64,000 nt of DNA from the NCBI RefSeq assembly GCF_037095735.1, contig NZ_JBAWKD010000003.1, positions 496,001-560,000 of the forward strand. Direction: 5' to 3'. The notes beneath the pieces are model-generated. The model did not search any database and was not told where the DNA came from. It saw only the letters and a list, made by a program, of their open reading frames with translations. Source of the stretch: Frigidibacter sp037095735. GTDB lineage: Bacteria > Pseudomonadota > Alphaproteobacteria > Rhodobacterales > Rhodobacteraceae. Positions 53,964-62,488 of this stretch are shown piece after piece (positions within the stretch are counted from its first letter, which is position 1; every line of letters starts with the position of its first letter). The position numbers and the translations under genes are program-made.

Positions 53964-53989
53964 AAAAAGCCCCGCGGATGGCGGGGCTT
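53964..53989 (-). terminator. Rho-independent terminator of rpmB
   Basis: On the minus strand GCCCCGC-CATCC-GCGGGGC is followed by TTTTT. It lies 26 bases past the rpmB stop, between the convergent rpmB and cobB. Confidence 0.85.
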
Positions 53990-54014
53990 GTCGCGACGTT
54001 CGGAGATCAGCGGA

Positions 54015-54302
54015 TCAGGCCGCGGCCTGGGCCTTGGCGATCTCTTTCTTGATCTTCAGGGCGCGGTCCGACAGTTCGTCGTCCTTGGCCTTGGCGAGGT
54101 AGGCGTCGAGGCCACCGCGGTGGTCGACCGAGCGCAGGCCGGCAGCCGAGACGCGCAGCTTGAACGACTGGCCGAGCACGTCCGAGATCAGCGTGACGTC
54201 GTTCAGGTTGGGCAGGAACCGGCGACGCGTCTTGTTGTTCGCGTGGCTGATGTTGTTGCCCGTCATCGGGCCTTTCCCGGTCAGTTCGCAAACGCGCGAC
54301 AT
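54015..54302 (-). CDS. rpmB: 50S ribosomal protein L28
   Basis: 95 residues. The N-terminus MSRVCELTGKGPMTGNNISH, followed by NKTRRRFLPNLN, is the L28 signature. The C-terminal part (GLDAYLAKAKDDELSDRALK) is the extended form usual in alphaproteobacteria. The zinc-binding cysteines of some L28 proteins are absent except for C5. Single gene with its own terminator. Confidence 0.97.
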   Translation of the reverse strand: MSRVCELTGKGPMTGNNISHANNKTRRRFLPNLNDVTLISDVLGQSFKLRVSAAGLRSVDHRGGLDAYLAKAKDDELSDRALKIKKEIAKAQAAA

Positions 54303-54493
54303 GGTTCGTTCCTTCGTTTCCCGGTCCCTCGCCGCAGGGGCGGGACAGCTATGAGCCATACATGAGTGGGGCGCCGCGGCGGGGCACCCCGAATTCCGTC
54401 CGCGGGCAATACGGACAAGCGGGCGGAAGGTCAAGCGATTCATCTGGCGAAACGGCCGGCAGGGTCGCGCGCGCGGGGGCATGATCCGTAAAC

Positions 54494-54690
54494 AGGCGGG
54501 GGGCGCTGCCCCCCGGGNTCTGCACCAAGCCCTCGACCCCCGAGGTTCTGGCCTCGTGCCTCTGCGCGGCGATGGCCGAGCCCTGAACGCCCGCGACCCG
54601 CGCCGGCCTGGAGGGACGGCGGGGGGCGCTGCCCCCCGGGGCCCGTGCCGGGCCCTCCCCCCGGGATATTTGGACCAGTGCGAAAGGAAC
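54494..54690. repeat. Dispersed palindromic repeat, copy C (two copies, one ambiguous base)
   Basis: A first copy (GGGGGGC-GCT-GCCCCCC at 54499-54514, then a degenerate CCCCCGAGGTTCTGGCC) is followed by a second, better copy at 54620-54690 ending CCCCCGGGATATTTGGACCA and GTGCGAAAG. Position 54518 is N, the only ambiguous base noted, right after the first hairpin. It fills most of the 396-base gap between rpmB and meaB. Confidence 0.85.
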
Positions 54691-54698
54691 AGAGCGCC

Positions 54699-55703
54699 TC
54701 AGTCGAAGGCGGCCAGAACCTCGGCCGCGGCGCGCGCGGGGGCGGCGCGGCCCTCGGCCACGGCCCTGCCCAGGGTTTCGAGGCGGGCGCGGATCGCGGG
54801 GTCGCGCGCGAGGCGGGCGAGAAGGCCCGCACGCACCTCTTGCTCGAACCAGTCGCGGGCCTGGGTGGCGCGGGTCCGCGCCCAATGGCCCTGATCGCGC
54901 CGCCAGTCGGCGAGGGCCTGCATCTGGTCCCAGGCGGGGGCGAGGCCCTCTTCGGCCAGCGCCGAGACCGGCAGCGCCTTCGGGAAGTCCTCGGGGTCCT
55001 GCGCGCGCTTGCGCAGCAGCCGCAGCGCGCCCGCGTAATCGGCCACCGTGCGCAGCGCCGCGGATTTCAGCTCGCCATCGGCCTTGTTGACGAGGATCAG
55101 GTCGGCCATCTCCATGATCCCGCGCTTGACCCCCTGCAGCTCGTCACCGCCCGCGGGCGCGAGCAGCAGCACGAAGAGATCGGACATGCCCGCCACCATC
55201 GTCTCGGACTGGCCCACCCCCACCGTCTCGATCAGCACCACGTCGAAGCCCGCCGCCTCGCAAAGCGCCACCGCCTCGCGCGTGCGGCGCGCGACGCCGC
55301 CCAGCTGCGCCTGGCTGGGCGAGGGGCGGATGAAGGCCTTGGGGTCGCGCGACAGCCGTTCCATCCTTGTCTTGTCGCCAAGGATCGAGCCGCCCGAGCG
55401 CGCCGAGGACGGATCGACCGCCAGCACCGCCACCCGCAGCCCCTGCCCGGTCAGGTGCAGCCCGAAGGCCTCGATGAAGGTCGACTTGCCGACGCCCGGC
55501 GTGCCCGACAGCCCGATGCGCAGCGCCTGCCGCCCGGCCCCGGCGAGCCGGTCCAGAAGCGCCTCGGCCTCGGCGCGGTGATCGGCGCGGCCGCTTTCGA
55601 CCAGCGTGATCGCGCGGGCGAGCGCGCGGCGGTCGCCGGCGAGGATCGCCTCGGCCAGGGCATGGGTCTTCTTCTGGGTCTCGGTCGGGTCGGAAGCGGT
55701 CAT
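54699..55703 (-). CDS. meaB: MeaB-family GTPase, methylmalonyl-CoA mutase chaperone
   Basis: 334 residues. G3E GTPase with P-loop LSGTPGVGKSTFIEA (approx. 65-79), DPSSARSGGSILGDKTRM, ETVGVGQSE and NKADGE (G4). It protects and reloads the adenosylcobalamin-dependent mutase. ATG 55703 (MTASDPTE) fits the family; the longer frame enters unrelated DNA. The mutase gene itself is not in the window. Confidence 0.94.
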   Translation of the reverse strand: MTASDPTETQKKTHALAEAILAGDRRALARAITLVESGRADHRAEAEALLDRLAGAGRQALRIGLSGTPGVGKSTFIEAFGLHLTGQGLRVAVLAVDPSSARSGGSILGDKTRMERLSRDPKAFIRPSPSQAQLGGVARRTREAVALCEAAGFDVVLIETVGVGQSETMVAGMSDLFVLLLAPAGGDELQGVKRGIMEMADLILVNKADGELKSAALRTVADYAGALRLLRKRAQDPEDFPKALPVSALAEEGLAPAWDQMQALADWRRDQGHWARTRATQARDWFEQEVRAGLLARLARDPAIRARLETLGRAVAEGRAAPARAAAEVLAAFD

Positions 55704-55900
55704 CGCGCGCCTTTTCGCGGGGGATCGGGAGACGCCCCGACATCGCGGCCTCAGGCTTGACGGGGCGGGCGCAGAGAACAGGTTGACTGGCGAACTTGTC
55801 AACCGGCGTGAGCGGCGCCGGGCGGCGGGACGTCGCGACCTCTGCTAGGGTCGCACCAACGACGCGGGCCGCGAGGCCCCGGGCGAAAGGAGACCAGACG

Positions 55901-56635
55901 ATGATCCGCCCCCTGCTGCCCGCGCTGGGCCTGTCCGTCGCGCTTGCCCTCCACCCGGCCGGTGCGGCCCGGGCCGACCAGACCGACAGCGCCACCTTCA
56001 CCCTGTCGCTGCTGGGGCTGACCGCCGGCACGCTGACCATCAACGGCAAGGTCGAGGGCAACCGCTATGGCGTCACCGGCCGGCTGCAGAGCGGCGGGCT
56101 GGTGTCGATGATCCGCAAGATCTCCTATGATGCCGAGGCCTCGGGGCGGCTCGCGGCGGACCGTTTCACCCCGTCGCGCTACGTCGAGGCCGCGGACACC
56201 GGCAAGCGCAAGACCCGCGCGGTGATGGACTACGACCGCGGGGTGCCGCAGCTGAAGGAATACGACCCGCCGCGCAAGGCGAAGGCGCAGGACATCGACC
56301 CCGCCACGCAGGGCGGCACCGTCGATCCGCTGACCGCCGCCTATGCGGTGCTGCGCGACGTGCCGGCCGAGGGCGCCTGCACCCAGTCGCTCGACCTGTT
56401 CGACGGCAAGCGGCGCACGGCGGTGACGCTGAAGAACCCCCGCCCGCATCGCAACGGCGGGCTGATGTGCGACGGCGAATACCGCCGGGTCGCGGGCTTT
56501 GACGCCGACGACATGGCCGAGGCCAGCCGCTTCCCCTTCACGCTGGTCTATGCGCCGCTGTCGGACGGGCGGCTGAGGGTGGTCGAGGTCGCGATGGACA
56601 CGATCTACGGCAAGGGCCGGCTGACCCGGCGCTGA
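55901..56635 (+). CDS. DUF3108 domain periplasmic protein
   Basis: 244 residues. A signal peptide (approx. 1-26, ending AGAARA) precedes a beta-rich domain: SATFTLSLLGLTAGTLTING, LVSMIRKISYDAEASGRL, FTPSRYVEAADTGKRKTRAVMDYDRG, and CTQSLDLFDGKRRTAVTL. This is the DUF3108 pattern, beta-sheet proteins of the envelope with unknown function. AAAGGAG precedes ATG 55901. Isolated gene between meaB and hrpB. Confidence 0.88.
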   Translation: MIRPLLPALGLSVALALHPAGAARADQTDSATFTLSLLGLTAGTLTINGKVEGNRYGVTGRLQSGGLVSMIRKISYDAEASGRLAADRFTPSRYVEAADTGKRKTRAVMDYDRGVPQLKEYDPPRKAKAQDIDPATQGGTVDPLTAAYAVLRDVPAEGACTQSLDLFDGKRRTAVTLKNPRPHRNGGLMCDGEYRRVAGFDADDMAEASRFPFTLVYAPLSDGRLRVVEVAMDTIYGKGRLTRR

Positions 56636-56851
56636 GCGGGGCACACCTGCAATGCCCGTGTCAGGGCGCGGCCCTGCGCCAAGGGGCCGCGATCCGGCCG
56701 GCGGCGCGGCCGGGCGGCGGGGAACGGCCGAGGGGGCATGGGGCCGCCCTGCGGCCGGTGACTGGACGCGTGAACTGGCGCGTGACCGGGCACAGCCGGC
56801 GCGGCTGACCCGCCCTCTGGTCAAGGCCCCGCGCCGCGGCGATAAGGGCCC

Positions 56852-59290
56852 ATGCGCCTGCCCATCGACGATGCCCTTCCCGATCTTCTCGCCGCCCTCG
56901 GCACCCATCGCCGTGCCGTGCTGATGGCCCCGCCTGGCGCTGGCAAGACCACGCGGGTGCCGCTTGCGCTGCTGCAGGCCGGGCTGACGGAGGGCCGGAT
57001 CGTGATGCTGGAGCCGCGCCGCCTGGCCGCCCGCGCCGCGGCCGAGCGGATGGCCGCCACGCTGGGCGAGCCGGTGGGCGCCACCGTGGGTTACCGGATC
57101 CGGGGCGAGGCGAAAACCGGCCCCGCCACCCGGATCGAGGTGGTGACCGAGGGCATCCTGACCCGGATGCTGCAATCCGACCCCGACCTGCCCGGCATCG
57201 GCGCGGTGATCTTCGACGAGTTCCACGAACGCTCGCTGAACGCCGATCTCGGCCTTGCGCTGACATGGGAGGTGCGGGGCGCGCTGCGCGAGGATCTGGT
57301 CGTCGTCGTCATGTCCGCCACGCTGGACGCAGGCCCCGTGGCCGCGATGCTGGACGATGCGCCGGTGGTCGTGTCCGAGGGGCGCGCCTTCCCGGTCGAG
57401 ACGCGCTGGCTGCCGCGCCCGCCCGACCGCTCGCTGCGCTTCGAGGCCGGGGTGGCGGGGCTGGTCGCGCAGGCGGTCGAGGAAACGCAGGGCGGCGTGC
57501 TGGTGTTCCTGCCCGGCGAGGGCGAGATCCGCCGGGTCGAGGCGCAGCTGTCGGGCCGGCTGCCGAAGGACTGCCACATCCACCCGCTTTTCGGCGCGAT
57601 GGAGTTCGCGGCCCAGCGCGCGGCGATCGCCCCCGCGGCCGCGGGGCGCAAGATCGTGCTGGCGACCGCCATCGCCGAGACCTCGCTGACCATCGAGGAC
57701 GTGCGGGTGGTGATCGACGGCGGCCGCGCCCGGCGCGCGCGCTTCGATCCCGGCGCCGGCATGGCGCGGCTGGTGACCGAGCGCGTGAGCCGCGCCGAGG
57801 CCGAGCAGCGCCGCGGCCGCGCCGGCCGGGTGGCCGAGGGCACCTGCTACCGCTTCTGGACGAAGGGAGAGGAAGGCGCCCTGCCCGCCTTCGCGCCGCC
57901 CGAGATCGAGACCTCGGACCTCGCCTCGCTGGCGCTGGATCTCGCGCTCTGGGGGGCGGCGCCCGGCGATCTGGCCTTCCTGACCCAGCCGCCCGGGCCC
58001 GCCTTCGCCGAGGCGCAGGCGCTGCTGACCGAGCTTGGTGCGCTCGACGCCGCGGGCCGGATCACCGCGCATGGCCGGGCGCTGGCGCGGATGCCCACCC
58101 ACCCGCGGCTCGCCCATATGCTGGCCGTGGCCGGACCGGGCGCGGCGACGCTCGCGGCGCTGCTGGCCGAGCGCGATCCGCTGAAGGGCGCGCCCGCGGA
58201 CCTCTCGCTGCGCCTCGCCGCGCTCCGCGACCCGAAGCGCTTCGAGGCCGACCACCCCTGGCCCATCCATCGCGGCACCGTCGAGCGGGTGCGGCTCGAG
58301 GCCAAACGGCTCGCCCGGCTGGCCGGGCCCGAGACGAAGACTAGCCCCGCCGGCATGGCCGCGCTGGCCTATCCCGACCGCATCGGGCTGCGCCGCGCCG
58401 GAGACGCGCCGCGCTATCTGCTCTCGGGCGGCAAGGGCGCGAAGCTGCCCGAGACCGATCCACTGGCGAAGCAGCCGCTGATCGTCGCGACCGATCTCGA
58501 CGGCGACCCGCGCGAGGCGCAGGTCCGCCAGGCGATCCCCCTGCCCGAGGCCGAGCTGCGCGCGCTCTTCGCGGACCAGATAGCCTGGGTCGATGTCGCG
58601 GAATGGTCGCGCCGCGAGGGCCGGGTGATCGCGCGCCGACAGGAGCGGCTCTTTGCCCTGACGCTGGCCGAGCGCCCCTGGCCCGACGCCCCGCGCGAGA
58701 CGCTGGCGCGGGCCGCGCTCGACGGGCTGCGCCAGCTGGGCCTGCCCTGGACGCCGAAGGCCGCCCGCCTGCGCGCCCGCATCGCCCTTCTGCGCGAGGA
58801 AGGCGCCGATCTGCCCGACCCGTCGGATGCGGCGCTTCTGGAAACCGCCGAGGACTGGCTGCTGCCGCATCTGGGCAACCGCCGCTCCGAGGCCGACCTG
58901 CGGGCGATGGACCTGACCGAGGCGCTGAAGCTGCGTCTCGGCTGGGAAGGGCAGCAGATCCTCGACCGCGGCGCGCCCGAGCATTTCACCACGCCGCTCG
59001 GCAGGCAGGTGCCGATCGACTACGCGGGCGACAACCCCTCGATCGAGCTCCGGCTGCAGGAGCTGTTCGGCGTCACCCGCCACCCGGTCGTCGGGCGCCG
59101 CCCGCTTCGGATCACGCTGCTGTCGCCGGGCCAGAGGCCGGTGCAAACCACGATGGACCTGCCGGGGTTCTGGGCCTCGAGTTACGCCGATGTCCGCAAG
59201 GACATGCGCGGCCGCTATCCCCGGCACCCTTGGCCCGAGGACCCGACCGAGGCCGACCCGACCCTGCGCGCCAAACCGCGCGGGACCTGA
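56852..59290 (+). CDS. hrpB: ATP-dependent RNA helicase HrpB
   Basis: 812 residues. DEAH/RHA-type helicase: motif I APPGAGKTTRVPLALLQ (approx. 25-40), motif II FDEFHERSL, motif III SATLD, motif VI RRGRAGR, then HA2/OB regions and the HrpB C-terminal domain ending in LPGFWASSYADVRKDMRGRYPRHPWPEDP, which is diagnostic. Cellular role of HrpB is poorly defined. Starts at ATG 56852. Followed after 69 bases by tex on the same strand. Confidence 0.95.
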   Translation: MRLPIDDALPDLLAALGTHRRAVLMAPPGAGKTTRVPLALLQAGLTEGRIVMLEPRRLAARAAAERMAATLGEPVGATVGYRIRGEAKTGPATRIEVVTEGILTRMLQSDPDLPGIGAVIFDEFHERSLNADLGLALTWEVRGALREDLVVVVMSATLDAGPVAAMLDDAPVVVSEGRAFPVETRWLPRPPDRSLRFEAGVAGLVAQAVEETQGGVLVFLPGEGEIRRVEAQLSGRLPKDCHIHPLFGAMEFAAQRAAIAPAAAGRKIVLATAIAETSLTIEDVRVVIDGGRARRARFDPGAGMARLVTERVSRAEAEQRRGRAGRVAEGTCYRFWTKGEEGALPAFAPPEIETSDLASLALDLALWGAAPGDLAFLTQPPGPAFAEAQALLTELGALDAAGRITAHGRALARMPTHPRLAHMLAVAGPGAATLAALLAERDPLKGAPADLSLRLAALRDPKRFEADHPWPIHRGTVERVRLEAKRLARLAGPETKTSPAGMAALAYPDRIGLRRAGDAPRYLLSGGKGAKLPETDPLAKQPLIVATDLDGDPREAQVRQAIPLPEAELRALFADQIAWVDVAEWSRREGRVIARRQERLFALTLAERPWPDAPRETLARAALDGLRQLGLPWTPKAARLRARIALLREEGADLPDPSDAALLETAEDWLLPHLGNRRSEADLRAMDLTEALKLRLGWEGQQILDRGAPEHFTTPLGRQVPIDYAGDNPSIELRLQELFGVTRHPVVGRRPLRITLLSPGQRPVQTTMDLPGFWASSYADVRKDMRGRYPRHPWPEDPTEADPTLRAKPRGT

Positions 59291-59359
59291 TGGCAGGCTT
59301 TCCGGGGCGCGCGCCACGGTCTATTGAGGGCGACCAGTCCAGATTCACCGGAGCGCCCC

Positions 59360-61678
59360 ATGACCCCCGATCCGATCGCCCGCATCCCCCAGCTCATCGC
59401 CACCGAGATCGGGGCGCAGGCGGGACAGGTCCGCAGCGCGATCGAGCTTCTGGACGGCGGCGCCACGGTTCCCTTCATCGCCCGCTACCGCAAGGAGGTG
59501 ACGGGCGGTCTCGACGACACCCAGCTGCGCACGCTGGCCGAACGGCTGGGCTACCTGCGTGAGATGGAAGACCGCCGCGCCGCGATCCTGAAATCGGTCA
59601 AGGAGCAGGGCAAGCTGACCGAAGAGCTGGCGGGCAAGTTCACCGGCGCCACCACCAAATCCGAGCTCGAAGACCTCTACCTGCCCTACAAGCCCAAGCG
59701 TCGCACCCGCGCGATGATCGCCCGCGAGAACGGGCTGGAACCGCTGGCCGAGGCGATCCTTGCCGACCGTTCGAAAGACCCCGAGACGCTGGCGGCGGGC
59801 TATCTTAACGAAAACGTCGCCGACACCAAGGCCGCGCTCGAAGGCGCGCGCGACATCGTGGCAGAGCGGCTGTCCGAGGATGCCGAGCTTCTGGGCAAGC
59901 TGCGCGGCCACATGAAGTCCGCGGGCCGGCTTCAGGCCGCGGTGGTGGCCGGGAAAGAAGCCGAGGGCGCCAAGTTCTCGGACTATTTCCAGCACGACGA
60001 GGCATTCGAGACCGCGCCCTCGCACCGGGTGCTGGCGATGCTGCGCGGCCGCAACGAGGGCGTGCTGTCGCTGGATCTGGCGGTCGAGCCCGAGGCCGCC
60101 CCCGGCACCAGCCGGGCCGAGGCGATGGCCCGCGCCGCGCTTGGCGCCGCAGGCTCGGCCCCCGGCGACCGCTGGCTGCAGCAGGCGGCGGGCTGGGCCT
60201 GGCGGGTGAAGCTGCGCACCTCGCTGACCCTCGACCTGATGGCCGAGGTCCGCGAGCGCGCCGAGGCCGAGGCGATCAACGTCTTCGCCCGCAACCTGAA
60301 GGACCTGCTGCTGGCGGCACCCGCCGGCGGCAAGGCCACGATGGGCGTCGACCCGGGCATCCGCACCGGCTGTAAGGTCGCGGTGATCGACGCGACCGGC
60401 AAGCTGATGGCGACCTCGACGATCTATCCGTTCCAGCCGAAGAACGACGTGATGGGCGCGATGGCAGAGCTTGCGATGCTCATCCGCAGGCACGGGGTCG
60501 AACTCATCGCCGTCGGCAACGGCACCGCCTCGCGCGAGACCGAACGGCTGGTGGCCGAGGTCATCGCCAAGCTGCCCGCCGGCGGCACGAAGCCCACCAA
60601 GGTGATCGTCTCGGAAGCCGGCGCCTCGGTCTATTCGGCCTCGGAACTGGCGGCACGGGAATTCCCCGACCTCGACGTGTCCCTGCGCGGGGCGGTGTCG
60701 ATCGCCCGGCGCCTGCAGGATCCGCTGGCGGAACTGGTGAAGATCGAGCCGAAGTCGATCGGCGTCGGCCAGTACCAGCACGATGTCGACCAGCACCGGC
60801 TTGGCCGTTCGCTGGAGGCGGTGGTCGAGGATGCGGTGAACGCGGTGGGGGTCGATCTGAACACGGCCTCGGCGCCGCTTCTGGCCCGCGTCTCGGGCCT
60901 CGGGCCCTCGCTGGCCGAGGCGATCGTGCTGCACCGCGACGCGAACGGCAAGTTCGCGACCCGCAAGGAGCTTCTGAAGGTGGCGCGGCTCGGCCCCAAG
61001 GCCTTCGAACAGGCGGCGGGCTTCCTGCGCATCCCCGACGGCAAGGAGCCGCTCGACGCCTCCTCGGTCCACCCCGAGGCCTATGACGTGGCCCGCGCCA
61101 TAGTGAAGGCCTGCGGGCGCGACCTGCGGGCGGTGATGGGCGACGGGGCGCTCCTGAAGGGTCTCAGCGCCCGCGACTTCGTCTCGGACCGCTTCGGCCT
61201 GCCGACGGTGAAGGACATCCTGTCGGAACTGGAAAAGCCCGGCCGCGACCCCCGCCCCTCGTTCAAGACCGCGGCCTTCGCCGAGGGCGTGGAAGAGATC
61301 AAGGACCTGAAGCCGGGGATGGTGCTGGAGGGCACGGTGACGAACGTCGCCGCCTTCGGCGCCTTCGTCGACATCGGCGTGCACCAGGACGGGCTCGTCC
61401 ATGTCAGCCAGCTGGCGGACCGCTTCGTGAAGGACCCGCACGAGGTGGTGAAGGCCGGCGACGTGGTGAAGGTCCGCGTCACGGACGTCGACGTCGCGCG
61501 CAAGCGCATCGGCCTGACCATGCGCAAGGACGGCGGCGGCGAAAAGCCGGCGGACCGCCCCGCGCGCGACGCCGCACCGAAGGGCAAGCCCGGACCGCGC
61601 TCGGCCAGCCCGGCGCCGAAAGAGGGCAGCATGGGCGGCTTCGGCGCCGCGCTGATGGACGCGATGCGCAAGCGCTGA
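59360..61678 (+). CDS. tex: Tex-family RNA-binding transcription accessory protein
   Basis: 772 residues. Tex N-domain with GGATVPFIARYRKEVTGGL near residue 37, the YqgF/RNase H-like domain (MGVDPGIRTGCKVAVID), helix-hairpin-helix region (NTASAPLLARVSGLGPSLAEAIV), and an S1 RNA-binding domain (approx. 650-720, GMVLEGTVTNVAAFGAFVDIG). The C-terminal tail is Lys/Pro-rich. ATG 59360 is favoured over ATG 59324. The gene ends just before copy D of the palindromic repeat. Confidence 0.96.
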   Translation: MTPDPIARIPQLIATEIGAQAGQVRSAIELLDGGATVPFIARYRKEVTGGLDDTQLRTLAERLGYLREMEDRRAAILKSVKEQGKLTEELAGKFTGATTKSELEDLYLPYKPKRRTRAMIARENGLEPLAEAILADRSKDPETLAAGYLNENVADTKAALEGARDIVAERLSEDAELLGKLRGHMKSAGRLQAAVVAGKEAEGAKFSDYFQHDEAFETAPSHRVLAMLRGRNEGVLSLDLAVEPEAAPGTSRAEAMARAALGAAGSAPGDRWLQQAAGWAWRVKLRTSLTLDLMAEVRERAEAEAINVFARNLKDLLLAAPAGGKATMGVDPGIRTGCKVAVIDATGKLMATSTIYPFQPKNDVMGAMAELAMLIRRHGVELIAVGNGTASRETERLVAEVIAKLPAGGTKPTKVIVSEAGASVYSASELAAREFPDLDVSLRGAVSIARRLQDPLAELVKIEPKSIGVGQYQHDVDQHRLGRSLEAVVEDAVNAVGVDLNTASAPLLARVSGLGPSLAEAIVLHRDANGKFATRKELLKVARLGPKAFEQAAGFLRIPDGKEPLDASSVHPEAYDVARAIVKACGRDLRAVMGDGALLKGLSARDFVSDRFGLPTVKDILSELEKPGRDPRPSFKTAAFAEGVEEIKDLKPGMVLEGTVTNVAAFGAFVDIGVHQDGLVHVSQLADRFVKDPHEVVKAGDVVKVRVTDVDVARKRIGLTMRKDGGGEKPADRPARDAAPKGKPGPRSASPAPKEGSMGGFGAALMDAMRKR

Positions 61679-61683
61679 GCAAG

Positions 61684-61812
61684 GCAGGGGGCGCTGCCCC
61701 CTGACCCCCGGGATATTTGCGCCAATGCGAAAATAGGACCCACTGCGCTTTCTCATTGGCGAAAATATCCCGGGGGGAGGTCCCGTAGGGACCTAGGGGG
61801 CAGCGCCCCCGC
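61684..61812. repeat. Dispersed palindromic repeat, copy D (complete head-to-head pair)
   Basis: Left copy: GGGGGCGCTGCCCCC, then CCCCCGGGATATTTGCGCCA and ATGCGAAAAT. Right copy is its reverse complement with variations: TTTCTCATTGGCGAAAATAT, CCCGGGGGGAGG, GTCCC-GTA-GGGAC and GGGGGCAGCGCCCCC. The pair exactly fills the gap between convergent tex and the cytochrome gene and can fold into one long cruciform or act as a two-way terminator. Confidence 0.9.
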
Positions 61813-61818
61813 CGGGCA

Positions 61819-62472
61819 TCAGCCAGAGGGACAGGCCGCGCCGGTGTCGATCCAGGCGCGGGTGAGCGCGCCGAAGATCTCCTGGCTGCCCGGCGCGGGC
61901 GCGCGGCCCGGACCCGGGACCCAGCCCCAGCCGACCAGCCCGTCATGGGCATTGTGTTCCCACAGCGCCTCGAGGTCCTTGCCGCCGTTCTTCGCCGGGT
62001 CCTTGATCTGCGCGCAGATCGCGCCCAGCGACTGGCCCTGCCAGCCCATCGACACCGGGGCGAGCGACCAGGGCTCATGCCCTGGGATCGAGCCCTCGCC
62101 GGTCGAGAAGGCAACATTGGCCGCGCCGTGGCAGGTGTTGCAGGTCATGCCCGGCGCGCCGAAGTCCGCGTCGCCGCGCACGACCGGCGGTGAATGCGGG
62201 TGCATGTCATCGCCTTGGGTCGGGCCGCCGGTCACCGGGTGACAGTTCAGGCAGCGCGGATGGGTCAGGACCTTGCCCATTTCGTTGAAGATCGCCACAG
62301 AACGCTCTGTCTTGTCAGAGATTTTGTCGAAAGCCTCGGGGCCGAGCAGCGTCTCGGCCGGCGGTTCGGTCAGGGGGGTGCCATTGCCGGCGGCGGTGGT
62401 CTGGGCCAAGGCCGGGGTGGCCAGCGAAAGCGCCAGCGCAAGGGCGGCGTGCAGTCGGATCGTCATCGTCAT
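61819..62472 (-). CDS. Secreted c-type cytochrome-like protein of the Ior oxidoreductase
   Basis: 217 residues. A signal peptide (approx. 1-23, ending PALA) and two CxxCH haem sites: PRCLNCHPVTGG near residue 75 and MTCNTCHGAANV near residue 110. Such proteins are often annotated 'isoquinoline 1-oxidoreductase subunit' and lie next to IorB-type molybdenum hydroxylases, passing electrons to periplasmic acceptors. Start ATG 62472; 62466 is possible. It follows the IorB-like gene after 16 bases. Confidence 0.88.
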   Translation of the reverse strand: MTMTIRLHAALALALSLATPALAQTTAAGNGTPLTEPPAETLLGPEAFDKISDKTERSVAIFNEMGKVLTHPRCLNCHPVTGGPTQGDDMHPHSPPVVRGDADFGAPGMTCNTCHGAANVAFSTGEGSIPGHEPWSLAPVSMGWQGQSLGAICAQIKDPAKNGGKDLEALWEHNAHDGLVGWGWVPGPGRAPAPGSQEIFGALTRAWIDTGAACPSG

Positions 62473-62488
62473 CTCCTGTCCGATGCCC

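Noticed and set aside
54349..54885. Reading frames spanning the N at 54518
   Set aside because: They cross repeat copies and the meaB 3' end, and contain an undefined codon. No domain.
55799..59317. 1172-codon minus-strand reading frame
   Set aside because: Lies opposite hrpB and the DUF3108 gene, both with clear family motifs. It has no recognisable domain.
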